From positions 1 through 64,000 of the forward strand of contig MHBF01000081.1 in the NCBI GenBank assembly GCA_001803225.1: 64,000 nt of DNA, in the 5' to 3' direction. Both the position numbers and the translations under genes were made by a program. The notes under the pieces were generated by a model. The model was given only the letters and a program-made list of their open reading frames with translations, was not told where the DNA came from and searched no databases. The stretch comes from Lentisphaerae bacterium GWF2_44_16. GTDB taxonomy: Bacteria > Verrucomicrobiota > Lentisphaeria > Victivallales > GWF2-45-14. Shown piece after piece: positions 54,285 to 61,769 of the stretch. Numbering within the stretch: the stretch's first letter is position 1; every line of letters starts with the position of its first letter.

Positions 54285-54330
54285 TTAAAAAATAAACTAT
54301 GTTGAAACAAAATGTTATGGAAAAATAGTA

Positions 54331-54430
54331 TCATGAAATCCAAGAAAAAGATATACATTGCAGTTTTTTTTTGCTTCGTAGTTTTGATATTATTTATTGC
54401 AAAAGGAGGTTGCGTGGCAATTGCAGGTAA
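54331..54430 (+). repeat. Direct repeat copy 1 (5' part of the small membrane-protein gene)
   Basis: Bases 54331-54430 match 55061-55160 with about four mismatches in 100, including the start codon and the entire TM-coding segment, while the rest of the two genes has diverged strongly. Confidence 0.85.
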
Positions 54431-54893
54431 GGAGATTACTGTAAATATAAATCCCAAGTTTGATCCAAGCAACTATAAGTGGACTAAGCTTGAAAAATTT
54501 TCAGACGGTAAGATTGCCCCAGTAGATGCTAAAATGGCAGATTTTTTTTGGAGAGAATTAAATATGCCATCACCGCCCCAAGGAACTAAAGATGGAATTA
54601 TGAATGTAAGTGTTTTTGAGGAACATGGTTTTTGTCTGCCACCTGGATTATCAATGCATTTTAAGCCACTTTTCTTCATGACCAAGAGGGCTGAAGTCAT
54701 AATCACAGATTACAAGAGCAAAGAGAAACTATTGTCTATTGTTTATCGCCGTGGCCTCTTCGCAAGTGTTGGGCTATGGTATGGCTACGGAGAAGCTGTG
54801 TTAAGTGGCCTACGAAAAGTTTTTCCCAAAGCCCAAACAGAAGCTGAAACTACAAGTTCCCCACCACCGCCAACTACGGGAAACAAGCATTGA
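54333..54893 (+). CDS. Membrane-anchored small protein, tandem paralogue 1
   Basis: 186 residues. A basic N-terminus (MKSKKKIY) and one hydrophobic segment (IAVFFCFVVLILFIA) are followed by an extracytoplasmic or cytoplasmic domain with the blocks ITVNINPKFDPSNYKW, FCLPPGLSMHFKPLFFM and KSKEKLLSIVYRRGLFAS. These blocks recur in the two genes downstream. No known family is recognised. The only Shine-Dalgarno-like run (AAAGGAGG, 54402-54409) is internal, inside the TM codons and four bases before an in-frame GTG at 54414. Frame stops at TGA 54891; the next open frame continues without a start, in the same phase, to a CWC-motif tail. Context: degraded RHS-type island, so an immunity-like role is one guess. 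Confidence 0.6.
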   Translation: MKSKKKIYIAVFFCFVVLILFIAKGGCVAIAGKEITVNINPKFDPSNYKWTKLEKFSDGKIAPVDAKMADFFWRELNMPSPPQGTKDGIMNVSVFEEHGFCLPPGLSMHFKPLFFMTKRAEVIITDYKSKEKLLSIVYRRGLFASVGLWYGYGEAVLSGLRKVFPKAQTEAETTSSPPPPTTGNKH

Positions 54894-55029
54894 AACTCAG
54901 TTCAATGTTCACAGAGCGTAAGTACATCGCAGAGATCATTGTCCATTTCCTTTACACAAAATAAATTTGCATTATATTTACCAAGATGGTTTTCTAAATG
55001 TTGGTGTACTTTTAAAGGCGGTTCCTAAT
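54894..55029 (+). pseudogene. Start-less tail with CWC motif, copy 1
   Basis: The frame directly after the TGA at 54891 remains open for 44 codons and ends ISFTQNKFALYL, RWFSKCWCTFKGGS, stop. The same motif ends the region before the third paralogue (55783-55860). About 17 of the last 27 positions agree. No start codon is visible, so it is a remnant or a readthrough extension of the upstream gene. Confidence 0.5.
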
Positions 55030-55060
55030 GAAAAACGACTATGCTATAAAGGAAATAAAA

Positions 55061-55160
55061 TCATGAAATCCAAGAAAAAGATATACATTGCAGTTTTTTT
55101 GTGCATCGTAGTTTTGATATTATTTATTGCAAAAGGAGGTTGCGTGGCAATCGCAGGCAA
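55061..55160 (+). repeat. Direct repeat copy 2
   Basis: Second copy of the ~100-base repeat that carries the start codon and TM codons; see 54331-54430. Confidence 0.85.
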
Positions 55161-55650
55161 AAAAACAACTATAAGTATAAGTCCAGATTTTAATCCCAAC
55201 GACTATAAATGGTGTGAAATAGAAGCAACTTTAAATGGGAAAATAGGTATGGTAGCTGTTGACCACACTGTAAGAAGCTTCTTTTGGGAAGATATGAAAA
55301 TGCCTTCTCCACCCAAAAGGGCTAAAGCTGGGATTTTGGATGTGAAAGTTTGTGAAGAACGAGGTTTTTGTTTGCCACCTAGACTATCAAGACATTTTAA
55401 ACCGATTTTTTTTATGCCCAAAAAGGTTGAAATCACAATCACAGATTCCAAAAACAAGAAAAAGTTGATATCTATTGTTTACCAGCGCGGACTTTTTGCC
55501 AGTGATGGAGCTTTTAAAGCTTGCATGGATGCCATTGAAGCAGCCTTGAGGGAAGCTTTTGCAAAAAGAAGCCAAACAGAAGCTGAAGAAAAACCAATGG
55601 GTAATCCATCACCCTCTCCAATTACAGAACAAAAAGTTACTGATAAATAA
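55063..55650 (+). CDS. Membrane-anchored small protein, tandem paralogue 2
   Basis: 195 residues. N-terminus nearly identical to paralogue 1 (MKSKKKIYIAVFLC, then VAIAG), followed by a diverged domain with ISISPDFNPNDYKW, FCLPPRLSRHFKPIFFM, SKNKKKLISIVYQRGLFAS and a charged tail. AAAGGA lies upstream of the ATG. Ends at TAA 55648; in-phase downstream codons lead without a start to the second CWC tail. Function unknown. The uneven divergence (nearly identical DNA for the first ~100 bases, strong divergence after) suggests gene conversion or recombination at the leader. Confidence 0.6.
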   Translation: MKSKKKIYIAVFLCIVVLILFIAKGGCVAIAGKKTTISISPDFNPNDYKWCEIEATLNGKIGMVAVDHTVRSFFWEDMKMPSPPKRAKAGILDVKVCEERGFCLPPRLSRHFKPIFFMPKKVEITITDSKNKKKLISIVYQRGLFASDGAFKACMDAIEAALREAFAKRSQTEAEEKPMGNPSPSPITEQKVTDK

Positions 55651-55860
55651 AAAATATATTTCTCAAATATAAAACCTTGTAGTTTTACATGGAATCCGTT
55701 TTACGGGTTTGGGGAACATGGAATGTATGAGCCAGGTGATGTAGCAGATGACTCGGATTCAAGAAGACAACAAGCTATTGCCTTTACATCGGGAAAATTT
55801 GATACATACTTGAGTGCATGGTTCCCCAAATGCTGGTGTGCATTCAAAAAAGGGAACTAG
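55651..55860 (+). pseudogene. Start-poor tail with CWC motif, copy 2
   Basis: Open frame in phase with the preceding stop, beginning with KIYFSNIKPCSFTWNPFYG and ending IAFTSGKFDTYL, AWFPKCWCAFKKGN, stop. A possible start ATG at 55725 (GGGG eight bases upstream) would give a 45-residue peptide. Homologous to 54894-55029. May be a toxin C-terminus remnant or a lost C-terminal extension of paralogue 2. Confidence 0.45.
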
Positions 55861-55916
55861 GATATTTGTTAGTTTATAAAGAGATACATAATTCAAAAAG
55901 GAAATTCACACGGAGT

Positions 55917-56483
55917 ATGAAAAGAAAAACAATGTATTTTATAATTTCAAGTGTTTTGGTATTACTTGTATTAATACTTGTATTTTACCTCACCTCTTCT
56001 GGAAAAGAAATCGCAATATACGTCAACCCGGACTTTGTTCCCAACTCTTATAAATATTTTAAGATGGACGATAAGAGTGACATTAATTTACCTTTAACTT
56101 TTGATATAACACTTTTTTTTGAAAAAGACTTAAAAATGGCGTTTCCTACCAAACACGCAAAAAAAAATAAGGTTATGAAAGTGGAAATTTATACGGAACG
56201 AGGCCTTTGTCTGCCTCCTGGATTGGGACATTTTACGGTGAGTTTCTTTATGACTAAAAAGGTTAAAGTAATAATAACAGATAATAAAAGTAAAGAAATA
56301 TTAGTATCTATTAATTATCACCGGAAACTGTTTCTCCTTGAAGGAAGTTTCAAAAATTGTAGAAAAACTATATTAACAGCCTTACGGAATGCATTTGAAA
56401 CCGCCGAAAAGAATGTCCGAGCCAAAGCGGAAAATCCAGCAATAAGTAATTCATCGTCCTCTCCTAACAGAGAACAGTTATGA
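55917..56483 (+). CDS. Membrane-anchored small protein, tandem paralogue 3
   Basis: 188 residues. Different leader (MKRKTMYFIISSVLVLLVLI) but the same domain: IAIYVNPDFVPNSYKYF, LCLPPGLGHFTVSFFM, NKSKEILVSINYHRKL. ATG 55917 has CGGAG just upstream and AAAAAGG slightly farther. The 3' end overlaps the frame of an RHS fragment, the junction lying near 56470. More diverged than paralogues 1 and 2 and without the near-identical leader. Confidence 0.6.
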   Translation: MKRKTMYFIISSVLVLLVLILVFYLTSSGKEIAIYVNPDFVPNSYKYFKMDDKSDINLPLTFDITLFFEKDLKMAFPTKHAKKNKVMKVEIYTERGLCLPPGLGHFTVSFFMTKKVKVIITDNKSKEILVSINYHRKLFLLEGSFKNCRKTILTALRNAFETAEKNVRAKAENPAISNSSSSPNREQL

Positions 56484-57074
56484 ATACGACAAGAAAGGCT
56501 ATGTCAGCTCCATGAAAGGCCCGGGCTATCTTGAGAACCGTACTTATGACAAGGGCGGACGACTGGTCTCAAAAACGCTTAACGGGAAACTTCTCTGCGC
56601 CTACGAATACGACAATATGAACCGCAGAATCAAAGTTGATATAAACGGCATCAAATGGGAATACAAATACGATGAATTCGGGCAGCTCGTTTCGGCTAAA
56701 TCCTCAGACGGAAAAGCTATGATTACAGTTACGATAAAATCGGCAACAGCCTTGCTTTCAGGGGAAATGCTTATGCATTCAACAAACTCAAGCAGTTCGC
56801 AAATCCGAGCTTCAAATACGATGAATACGGCAATATGACCGCCGCCCCCAACGGCTGGAAATATACCTGGGACGCGCAGAACAGGCTCATGAAGGCTGAA
56901 AAGGGCGACAAAAAACTTGAATTTGCGTATGATTTCATGAGCAGGAGGACAGGCCGGAAAGTTTTTGAGGACGGGAAACTCACAGCCGATGAGAAATTTG
57001 TTTTTGACAGCTTTAATATGGCGCTGAAATACGATATGCTCAACTCATCTTCGGATAGTGTTTGCCAACCATAG
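56470..57074 (+). pseudogene. RHS/YD-repeat protein fragment, frameshifted
   Basis: RHS-type YD repeats are readable: SYEYDKKGYVSSM, RTYDKGGRLVSK, YEYDNMNRRIKVDINGIKWEYKYDEFG, then after a one-base shift in the AAAA run at 56712-56715 the repeat resumes as SYDYSYDKIGNS and YDEYGNMTAA, YTWDAQNRLMK. The piece lacks an N-terminus and a start, and stops at 57074 without the conserved core end (DPxGL) or a toxin domain. It is a remnant of a polymorphic RHS-type protein adjacent to three small membrane-protein genes. Confidence 0.75.
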
Positions 57075-57098
57075 AATTTATAGACAGATTAATTTTTA

Positions 57099-57383
57099 TT
57101 ACTGTATAGGAGGTTTTTGCGGCGGCGGCTCATTCTGTCCACCGGCGGCTTTTTTCAGTTCGTCTTCATCCAGTTCCTCGTCAGTTGACGGAAAACTTAT
57201 GTTCCTGTTTTCGGTGAATTCTTCAGCACTGAAAAAGTCAAGTATATTTATGTGGTCATGGGTTTCCCTTATAAAAGTCCTGATGTTTTCATCACTTTCC
57301 TGAAGCCATTCCAGAAGGCGTTTGTTCTCTTCTGAAGAGCATTCATTATGAAGGTAGCTTTCAATAATTTTCATGATATTCAT
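57099..57383 (-). CDS. Small protein downstream of the ECF sigma factor, probable regulator
   Basis: 94 residues. The N-terminus (IESYLHNECSSEENKRLLEWLQESDENIRTF) resembles the short helical domain of FecR/anti-sigma proteins; the C-terminus is acidic then proline-rich (QNEPPPQKPPIQ). No membrane segment, so it may be a soluble anti-sigma factor. ATG 57383 is chosen since GGAGG lies eight bases upstream; ATG 57398 has nothing. Sixteen bases after the sigma gene on the same strand. Anti-sigma activity is inferred from context and the N-terminal pattern only. Confidence 0.55.
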   Translation of the reverse strand: MNIMKIIESYLHNECSSEENKRLLEWLQESDENIRTFIRETHDHINILDFFSAEEFTENRNISFPSTDEELDEDELKKAAGGQNEPPPQKPPIQ

Positions 57384-57399
57384 CGTTGTTTCCTCCATC

Positions 57400-57918
57400 T
57401 TATAGCGCGCTCATTCTCTGTTCAATGCATTTTTTCAGAGACCCTCTGATTCTTGAGACGGCAGTTCTGGCCGCTCCCGGAGCGATGCCGAGTTCAGATG
57501 CCGCTTTTTCAAAATTCATCGATTCCTTATAGCGAAGCTGAAGAAGGCTCAGGTTCTTTCCTTTGAGCTCTTCCATGCATTTTCTGAGGGCGGCGCTGCG
57601 TTCATCCAGTTCGTCAGTCATCTCCTCATGCAGGTCGGCAATGCGGTCAATTATGGGTTCCAGCGGGATAAACGGTGTCCGCGCGAAGTTTCTGCGGCTT
57701 CCTAATATCTCGTATTTGGCTATGCCTATTACCCATGAAAGAAAAGAACGGCTTTCCTCATACCGGTCAAATTTTTTCAAGGCCGCCAGCGCTGTATTCT
57801 GGATTATATCATCATGTTCAGAACGGTTCGGGAGCATTGAGAAGACATAACTTGAAACGGTCGGCATAGCGGCTGTCCAGAGGATGGTGAATCTTTTGTT
57901 TTTTTCATCGATGTCCAT
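57400..57918 (-). CDS. ECF-type sigma-70 factor
   Basis: 172 residues. Region 2 (SYVFSMLPNRSEHDDIIQNTALAALKKFDRY, RSFLSWVIGIAKYEIL) and region 4 (LQLRYKESMNFEKAASELGIAPGAARTAVSRIRGSL) are both present. The sequence is of the PVC sub-type often found with FecR-like partners. A promoter TTGCCA-N17-TAAATT (57987-58015, minus strand) lies upstream and AAAGGG nine bases before the ATG. The adjacent small protein is the likely partner. Targets unknown; it borders the RHS island. Confidence 0.9.
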   Translation of the reverse strand: MDIDEKNKRFTILWTAAMPTVSSYVFSMLPNRSEHDDIIQNTALAALKKFDRYEESRSFLSWVIGIAKYEILGSRRNFARTPFIPLEPIIDRIADLHEEMTDELDERSAALRKCMEELKGKNLSLLQLRYKESMNFEKAASELGIAPGAARTAVSRIRGSLKKCIEQRMSAL

Positions 57919-57986
57919 ATCCAGTACCCTTTTGTTCCTTACGTTTATCTACGGCAGATCCTGAATTGTTACATTGTTCTCCGTAG

Positions 57987-58015
57987 AATTTATCAATAAT
58001 TTTTGCTGTTGGCAA
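57987..58015 (-). promoter_or_regulatory. Putative promoter of the ECF sigma factor gene
   Basis: Minus-strand TTGCCA (58015-58010) and TAAATT (57992-57987) with a 17-base spacer, about 70 bases before the sigma-factor start. Motif match only. Confidence 0.4.
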
Positions 58016-58051
58016 TAGGAATTGGGAAAAAGATTGCTTTATTGTTTTCAT

Positions 58052-59179
58052 ATGGAAAAGCGGATGGATGTAAAAGTGACTGATGATTTCAGACGTTCTG
58101 TTCTCTCCGGACTCGGGATACCCGGGCCTGCGGCTGAAGAACTTATAGAATACAATAAGAATGTTTTTAAATTTCCGGAAAGAGGAAATGTTATAAGGCT
58201 GCCCTTGACGGACGAGGCGTTTGTTTCAGACTGGATTGAATACAGCCAAATCATTGAGAAGGCGCATTCCTTTATGGCATTGAAAGACAAGCTCATCGAG
58301 CTCAACTTCCCGGTAGTGGACGGAATAAGCAAAACACCCGGGTATAAAGCCACACAGGAAAAAGGTTTTGAAGCTTTAGAACGCGATGCCGAAGAGGGGT
58401 TGCGCCTTGATGCCCCTGAAAAGATAAAGATATATCTGCATCAGACAATCGCCGGAAAAATTCCCGTTATAAGCGTATCCGAAAGGGACGATTTCAAGAG
58501 CATAGTTTCGGCGTTGACTTGCAGGAATGAACCGGTCGAACTGCCCGCATCCGTCGGGGCTTTTGCGATAAGCGGATACAAAAACCGGGACAGACTGGCA
58601 AAAATATCCGGCAGTTTCCTTTTCGGGAAAATACCGAAAGAACTTTACCAGGATAAATTCATCATCATAAGCAGAGGCTTTTACAGCGGGATAGCTCCGG
58701 GGAAAATCGGAATGACGGAAACAGAGTGGCTGGAAAAATCAATGAAGATAAGGATTGAACACGAAGCCGCCCATTATGTGATGGAAAGACTCTTCGGTTC
58801 AATGCGCAAACGTCTGCTTGATGAAATCATAGCTGATTACATGGGTATAACCGCAGTCGAAAAATCATACAGTGCCCGGCTTTTTCTTGATTTTATGGGT
58901 ATTGACAGGGGGACTCTTTCGGAAACAGGAAAAGCAAGAATTGAGTATTACAGGGGCGAGCTTGGAGATGAAGCTTTCAACGCTCTGAAAAAGCTTGCGG
59001 AACTTGCGTCGTTAAATATTGAAACTCTTGACGCGGAGATGAGAAATCACGTTAAGACACGTTTCCATTTTATGCTTGCTTTGTCGCGTCTGAGCGTCGA
59101 GGAAATTGCGTCCGGCGATTGCGGGCGTTTGCTGGAAAATGCTTTCAGAATGAATGAACAGCTAATGCAATACGTCTGA
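58052..59179 (+). CDS. Hypothetical zincin-like protein (HEAAH)
   Basis: 375 residues. The motif RIEHEAAHYVMERLFG (~residue 243) has the HExxH zinc-protease pattern, with DEIIADYMG about 20 residues later giving the further acid ligand typical of gluzincins. Signal peptide and membrane segments are absent. No family is recognised, so cytoplasmic metalloprotease is the best guess. Start uncertain: ATG 58052 is used, with in-frame TTG 58022 and ATG 58064 as alternatives. It is divergent from the sigma factor gene and converges on the leftward small lipoprotein gene. Confidence 0.55.
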   Translation: MEKRMDVKVTDDFRRSVLSGLGIPGPAAEELIEYNKNVFKFPERGNVIRLPLTDEAFVSDWIEYSQIIEKAHSFMALKDKLIELNFPVVDGISKTPGYKATQEKGFEALERDAEEGLRLDAPEKIKIYLHQTIAGKIPVISVSERDDFKSIVSALTCRNEPVELPASVGAFAISGYKNRDRLAKISGSFLFGKIPKELYQDKFIIISRGFYSGIAPGKIGMTETEWLEKSMKIRIEHEAAHYVMERLFGSMRKRLLDEIIADYMGITAVEKSYSARLFLDFMGIDRGTLSETGKARIEYYRGELGDEAFNALKKLAELASLNIETLDAEMRNHVKTRFHFMLALSRLSVEEIASGDCGRLLENAFRMNEQLMQYV

Positions 59180-59189
59180 TTTTATTAAA

Positions 59190-59351
59190 TCAGCTTCCCA
59201 TATTCTTATAAGGTTTGCTTTCCCAATCCTGAGGTTGGTTCTGGGGAAGCGGGGTTATGCCTCTTCTTTCCTGGGGGCTTTCGCAACCGGAGAGACAGAA
59301 ACAAATAAGGACAATTGTAAAAATTGAAAATATAAGCAGAAAGCGCTTCAT
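59190..59351 (-). CDS. Small lipoprotein (53 residues)
   Basis: Encodes MKRFLLIFSIFTIVLICFCL then the lipobox SGC at residues 21-23, followed by a 30-residue hydrophilic tail rich in Pro, Gln and Arg. AAAGGG is eight bases before the ATG and the gene lies 12 bases after the tiny membrane peptide gene on the same strand. Short but well supported by the signal and ribosome-binding site. Probably an envelope lipoprotein of the operon headed by the coiled-coil gene. Confidence 0.7.
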   Translation of the reverse strand: MKRFLLIFSIFTIVLICFCLSGCESPQERRGITPLPQNQPQDWESKPYKNMGS

Positions 59352-59362
59352 AATACCGCCCT

Positions 59363-59470
59363 TTAGAACATTGAATAGGCTTTCATTTCAAGTACCTGCA
59401 TTACTATTGCTGCAATAAGGAGCACCAGGGCCACTATAGTCGTAACCGTAAATATCTTTGAAGAAAACAT
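59363..59470 (-). CDS. Tiny membrane peptide (35 residues)
   Basis: MFSSKIFTVTTIVALVLLIA... is a single transmembrane helix with a short tail ending KAYSMF. AAAGGA lies nine bases before the ATG. It sits 28 bases after the coiled-coil gene stop and 12 bases before the lipoprotein gene, forming a three-gene leftward operon. Function unknown. Confidence 0.65.
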   Translation of the reverse strand: MFSSKIFTVTTIVALVLLIAAIVMQVLEMKAYSMF

Positions 59471-59497
59471 TGTTTCAGTTCCTTTCCCTATACCCAG

Positions 59498-60829
59498 TTA
59501 CTCGTTGTTTTTTTCTTCTTTTTTCTCTACCGCTTTTTCTTCAGCGGGAGTGGCGGCAGCGTCAGTAGCGGCAGTTTTCTTTTTCGATGAATTTATGATT
59601 TTGTCAATGGTGTCATCGCTGAAGAAAACGATATCGCCGGGTTTTATTGAATTTGTGCCCATAGGAGAAGGAAGTACATTGGCGATGGAACAGGTATCAT
59701 AAACTTTCACTAATCTTATTCTGCCTACGAACTCACTCTTATCTCCGTTGAGCTCTCTTGCGACAAGCATATCTTCGTTATTCGGGAGGAAGACTTTCAA
59801 CGGAAGTTTTTTCTGTCCTACAGTCTGTTCGACATCATTCCTTGCACCCAGGTCAATGACAACAAAGTCCCATTTTTTGCTGACTTCAACAATTTTTCCC
59901 TTAAGGAGCCTGAGGTTTTTCGGGTCGCCTTCAGTGGCGATATTCAGAGGGTCACTGTCATCAGTAGTTCCGGCAAGTTTCCTGATTTCGCCCTGAAGTT
60001 TACCTATTTCTTTTTTCTGAGTAGTAATAATGTTTTTATCTTCATTGCTTTCCTGTCCGAGCTTATCAACGGAAGTCTGAAGCTTGGCGACCTCAGTCTT
60101 GAGGTTTTCTTTTTCCTTAACGGCCTGAGTATAGTCGCTTTTAAGCGTTGTAACTTTCGTTGAAATGTCTTTAAGGGCTGCGGGATATTCTTCAGAAGCG
60201 GGAGGGGGAGTAGCGCCGACGACCTGCGCGACCTGTTTCAGGTTTTCAGAATATTTGTCAACGCGTGTTTTGACTCTGTCAACCTGAGCGTTGAGTTTGC
60301 TTGTTTCCGCCTTGTATGCATCCGGTCCTTTGAGGGCTTTTTCATCAAGGCTGACGCCGACTTTGGTCCCGACTGTTCTGATGTCTTTAATCAAGCCGTT
60401 ATCTCTTTCCTGTATTTTTGCGACGGAGCCGAGAACTTCATCTTTCTTGGCGCTGTAACTGGCTATATTCTGAAGGTCGGTGGTTTCGACGGGAGTATCT
60501 ATTTCCAGTGTTGTCGCGACTTCTTTCAGAGCTCCGGCAAGGGTATTTCTCTGAGCGGCTACCTCTGATGCCTGTTTTTTGAGTTCGGGAAGGAGTTTGT
60601 CGAGTTCTTCATATTTTGTATGGTCAAGGGTGGCGGCTGTAAGTTTGGCGGCTGATTTTGTGCCGCTTCCCTTATCGAGTTCTGAGGCTGTGCTGTTTAT
60701 AGTCGAAGTCAATTTATTCCAACCGTCTACAAAAACTTCACGTTTCTGAAAGAGTAGAAAGGAAAAAGCCGCCGATGCTAATGCAAGTACGAGAATGACT
60801 ATATTGACAACCCTGTTCAGAATCCCCAT
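59498..60829 (-). CDS. Membrane-anchored coiled-coil protein
   Basis: 443 residues. One N-terminal membrane segment (NIVILVLALASAAFSFLLF), long heptad-type helices at ~70-280 with ELKKQASEVAAQRNTL and KENLKTEVAKLQTSVDKL, then a C-terminal beta domain (KIVEVSKKWDFVVIDLGAR, KVFLPNNEDMLVARELN, IKPGDIVFFSDDTI) and an Ala/Glu/Lys-rich tail. Similar proteins occur in PVC genomes with unknown function; an envelope scaffold is the likeliest role. A strong promoter TTGACA-N17-TAAACT lies upstream and AAGGAG precedes the ATG. First gene of the operon with the two tiny genes. Confidence 0.7.
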   Translation of the reverse strand: MGILNRVVNIVILVLALASAAFSFLLFQKREVFVDGWNKLTSTINSTASELDKGSGTKSAAKLTAATLDHTKYEELDKLLPELKKQASEVAAQRNTLAGALKEVATTLEIDTPVETTDLQNIASYSAKKDEVLGSVAKIQERDNGLIKDIRTVGTKVGVSLDEKALKGPDAYKAETSKLNAQVDRVKTRVDKYSENLKQVAQVVGATPPPASEEYPAALKDISTKVTTLKSDYTQAVKEKENLKTEVAKLQTSVDKLGQESNEDKNIITTQKKEIGKLQGEIRKLAGTTDDSDPLNIATEGDPKNLRLLKGKIVEVSKKWDFVVIDLGARNDVEQTVGQKKLPLKVFLPNNEDMLVARELNGDKSEFVGRIRLVKVYDTCSIANVLPSPMGTNSIKPGDIVFFSDDTIDKIINSSKKKTAATDAAATPAEEKAVEKKEEKNNE

Positions 60830-60884
60830 ATTGACTCCTTTTCAGTTGAAAGTAAAAAGTTATATTAAATCACTCCATTTGTAT

Positions 60885-60913
60885 AGTTTAGACCTTGTTT
60901 CAGTGCATGTCAA
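60885..60913 (-). promoter_or_regulatory. Sigma70 promoter of the coiled-coil operon
   Basis: Minus-strand TTGACA (60913-60908) and TAAACT (60890-60885) with a 17-base spacer. Transcript starts near 60878, leaving a ~49-base leader with AAGGAG. Confidence 0.65.
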
Positions 60914-60942
60914 ATACAAAAGCATTCTTGCTTTAAATAATT

Positions 60943-61509
60943 TCAAATTATTTTCAGATAAAGGAATTCGGTACTTCCGAATGCTCTTTTTTTTTCAATC
61001 CGCCAAGGGGCGATGCTTTGAAAATGTTTTATATCTCTTTTGCTGTCAGGAAGTTCCCATATAAGTAATGTTCCGGAAAAATATCCGGGATTTTCAGTTT
61101 TTCGCATAAATCTGTCGAAATATGAGGGGGAATCCGCATAAGGAGGATCGGCAAAAATCAGATCGGGGGCTTGGGTGTTCCGGGTACAGAAAGATGGGTT
61201 TGAGGCATCTCCGCATATCAGTTTCATATCGGCATCGACACCGGATTTTTTGAGTTTCTCTATATTTTCCTGAATGATTTTGCAGTGTTGTCTGGAGTTA
61301 TCTATGAATGTTACTGATGACGCGCCTCTGCTGGCGGCTTCAAGGCCCAGCGCGCCGGAACCGGCGAAGAGGTCAATGACGTTCAGTTCCTGAAATTCGC
61401 GGATGCTGTCGAAGAGCGCTTTTCTGGCGCGAACAGCGGTAGGGCGCAAATCGTAACCTTTTGGCGTTGAAAGAAACAAGCCTCTTGCGATGCCTGATAT
61501 TATCTGCAT
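60943..61509 (-). CDS. rsmD: 16S rRNA (guanine(966)-N(2))-methyltransferase
   Basis: 188 residues. RsmD hallmarks: MQIISGIARGLFLSTP and RPTAVRARKALFDSI, SAM motif VIDLFAGSGALGLEAASRGA, and the catalytic IFADPPYA. Methylates G966 of 16S rRNA. AGGTGA lies upstream; the preceding gene on this strand is a small membrane protein six bases away. Confidence 0.95.
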   Translation of the reverse strand: MQIISGIARGLFLSTPKGYDLRPTAVRARKALFDSIREFQELNVIDLFAGSGALGLEAASRGASSVTFIDNSRQHCKIIQENIEKLKKSGVDADMKLICGDASNPSFCTRNTQAPDLIFADPPYADSPSYFDRFMRKTENPGYFSGTLLIWELPDSKRDIKHFQSIAPWRIEKKRAFGSTEFLYLKII

Positions 61510-61514
61510 CGGGA

Positions 61515-61769
61515 TTATTTCACCTGATTAATGGTTTTTTCTATTTCGGCATCGATTTTTTCAACGCCTTTTTCAGCGTCCTCGGAAGCGTCGCCGAACG
61601 CTTTATGAATGGCTTCACTGATGGTGTTTATCCTTTCAGTGGTCTTGTCGACAAGTTCCCTGCCGTACATTGCTCCCATGATAAAAGCAGCAAGCAGCAG
61701 GAGAAGAAAAAAGAGGCATCCGCATCCGAACACATATGTCTTCCCTGAAGATTTTTTTCCGTCCGCCAT
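61515..61769 (-). CDS. Small single-pass membrane protein
   Basis: 84 residues. A short basic, glycine-rich start (KSSGKTYVFGCGCLFFLLLLLAAF) forms one membrane helix, followed by a helical acidic tail (TTERINTISEAIHKAFGDASED). GGGAG seven bases before the ATG. It precedes rsmD in the same operon. The CGC motif before the helix is not a lipobox. Function unknown; 126 bases to guaA hold only small hairpins. Confidence 0.6.
   Translation of the reverse strand: MADGKKSSGKTYVFGCGCLFFLLLLLAAFIMGAMYGRELVDKTTERINTISEAIHKAFGDASEDAEKGVEKIDAEIEKTINQVK

Noticed and set aside
55063-55100. Lipobox in the tandem small proteins
   Set aside because: The KGGC after the hydrophobic segment has Lys at the -3 position and lacks the L-A/S-G/A-C pattern; a TM anchor fits better.
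54300-57100. CRISPR array in the repetitive island
   Set aside because: Only two copies of a ~100-base coding repeat occur; there are no regularly spaced short repeats or spacers.
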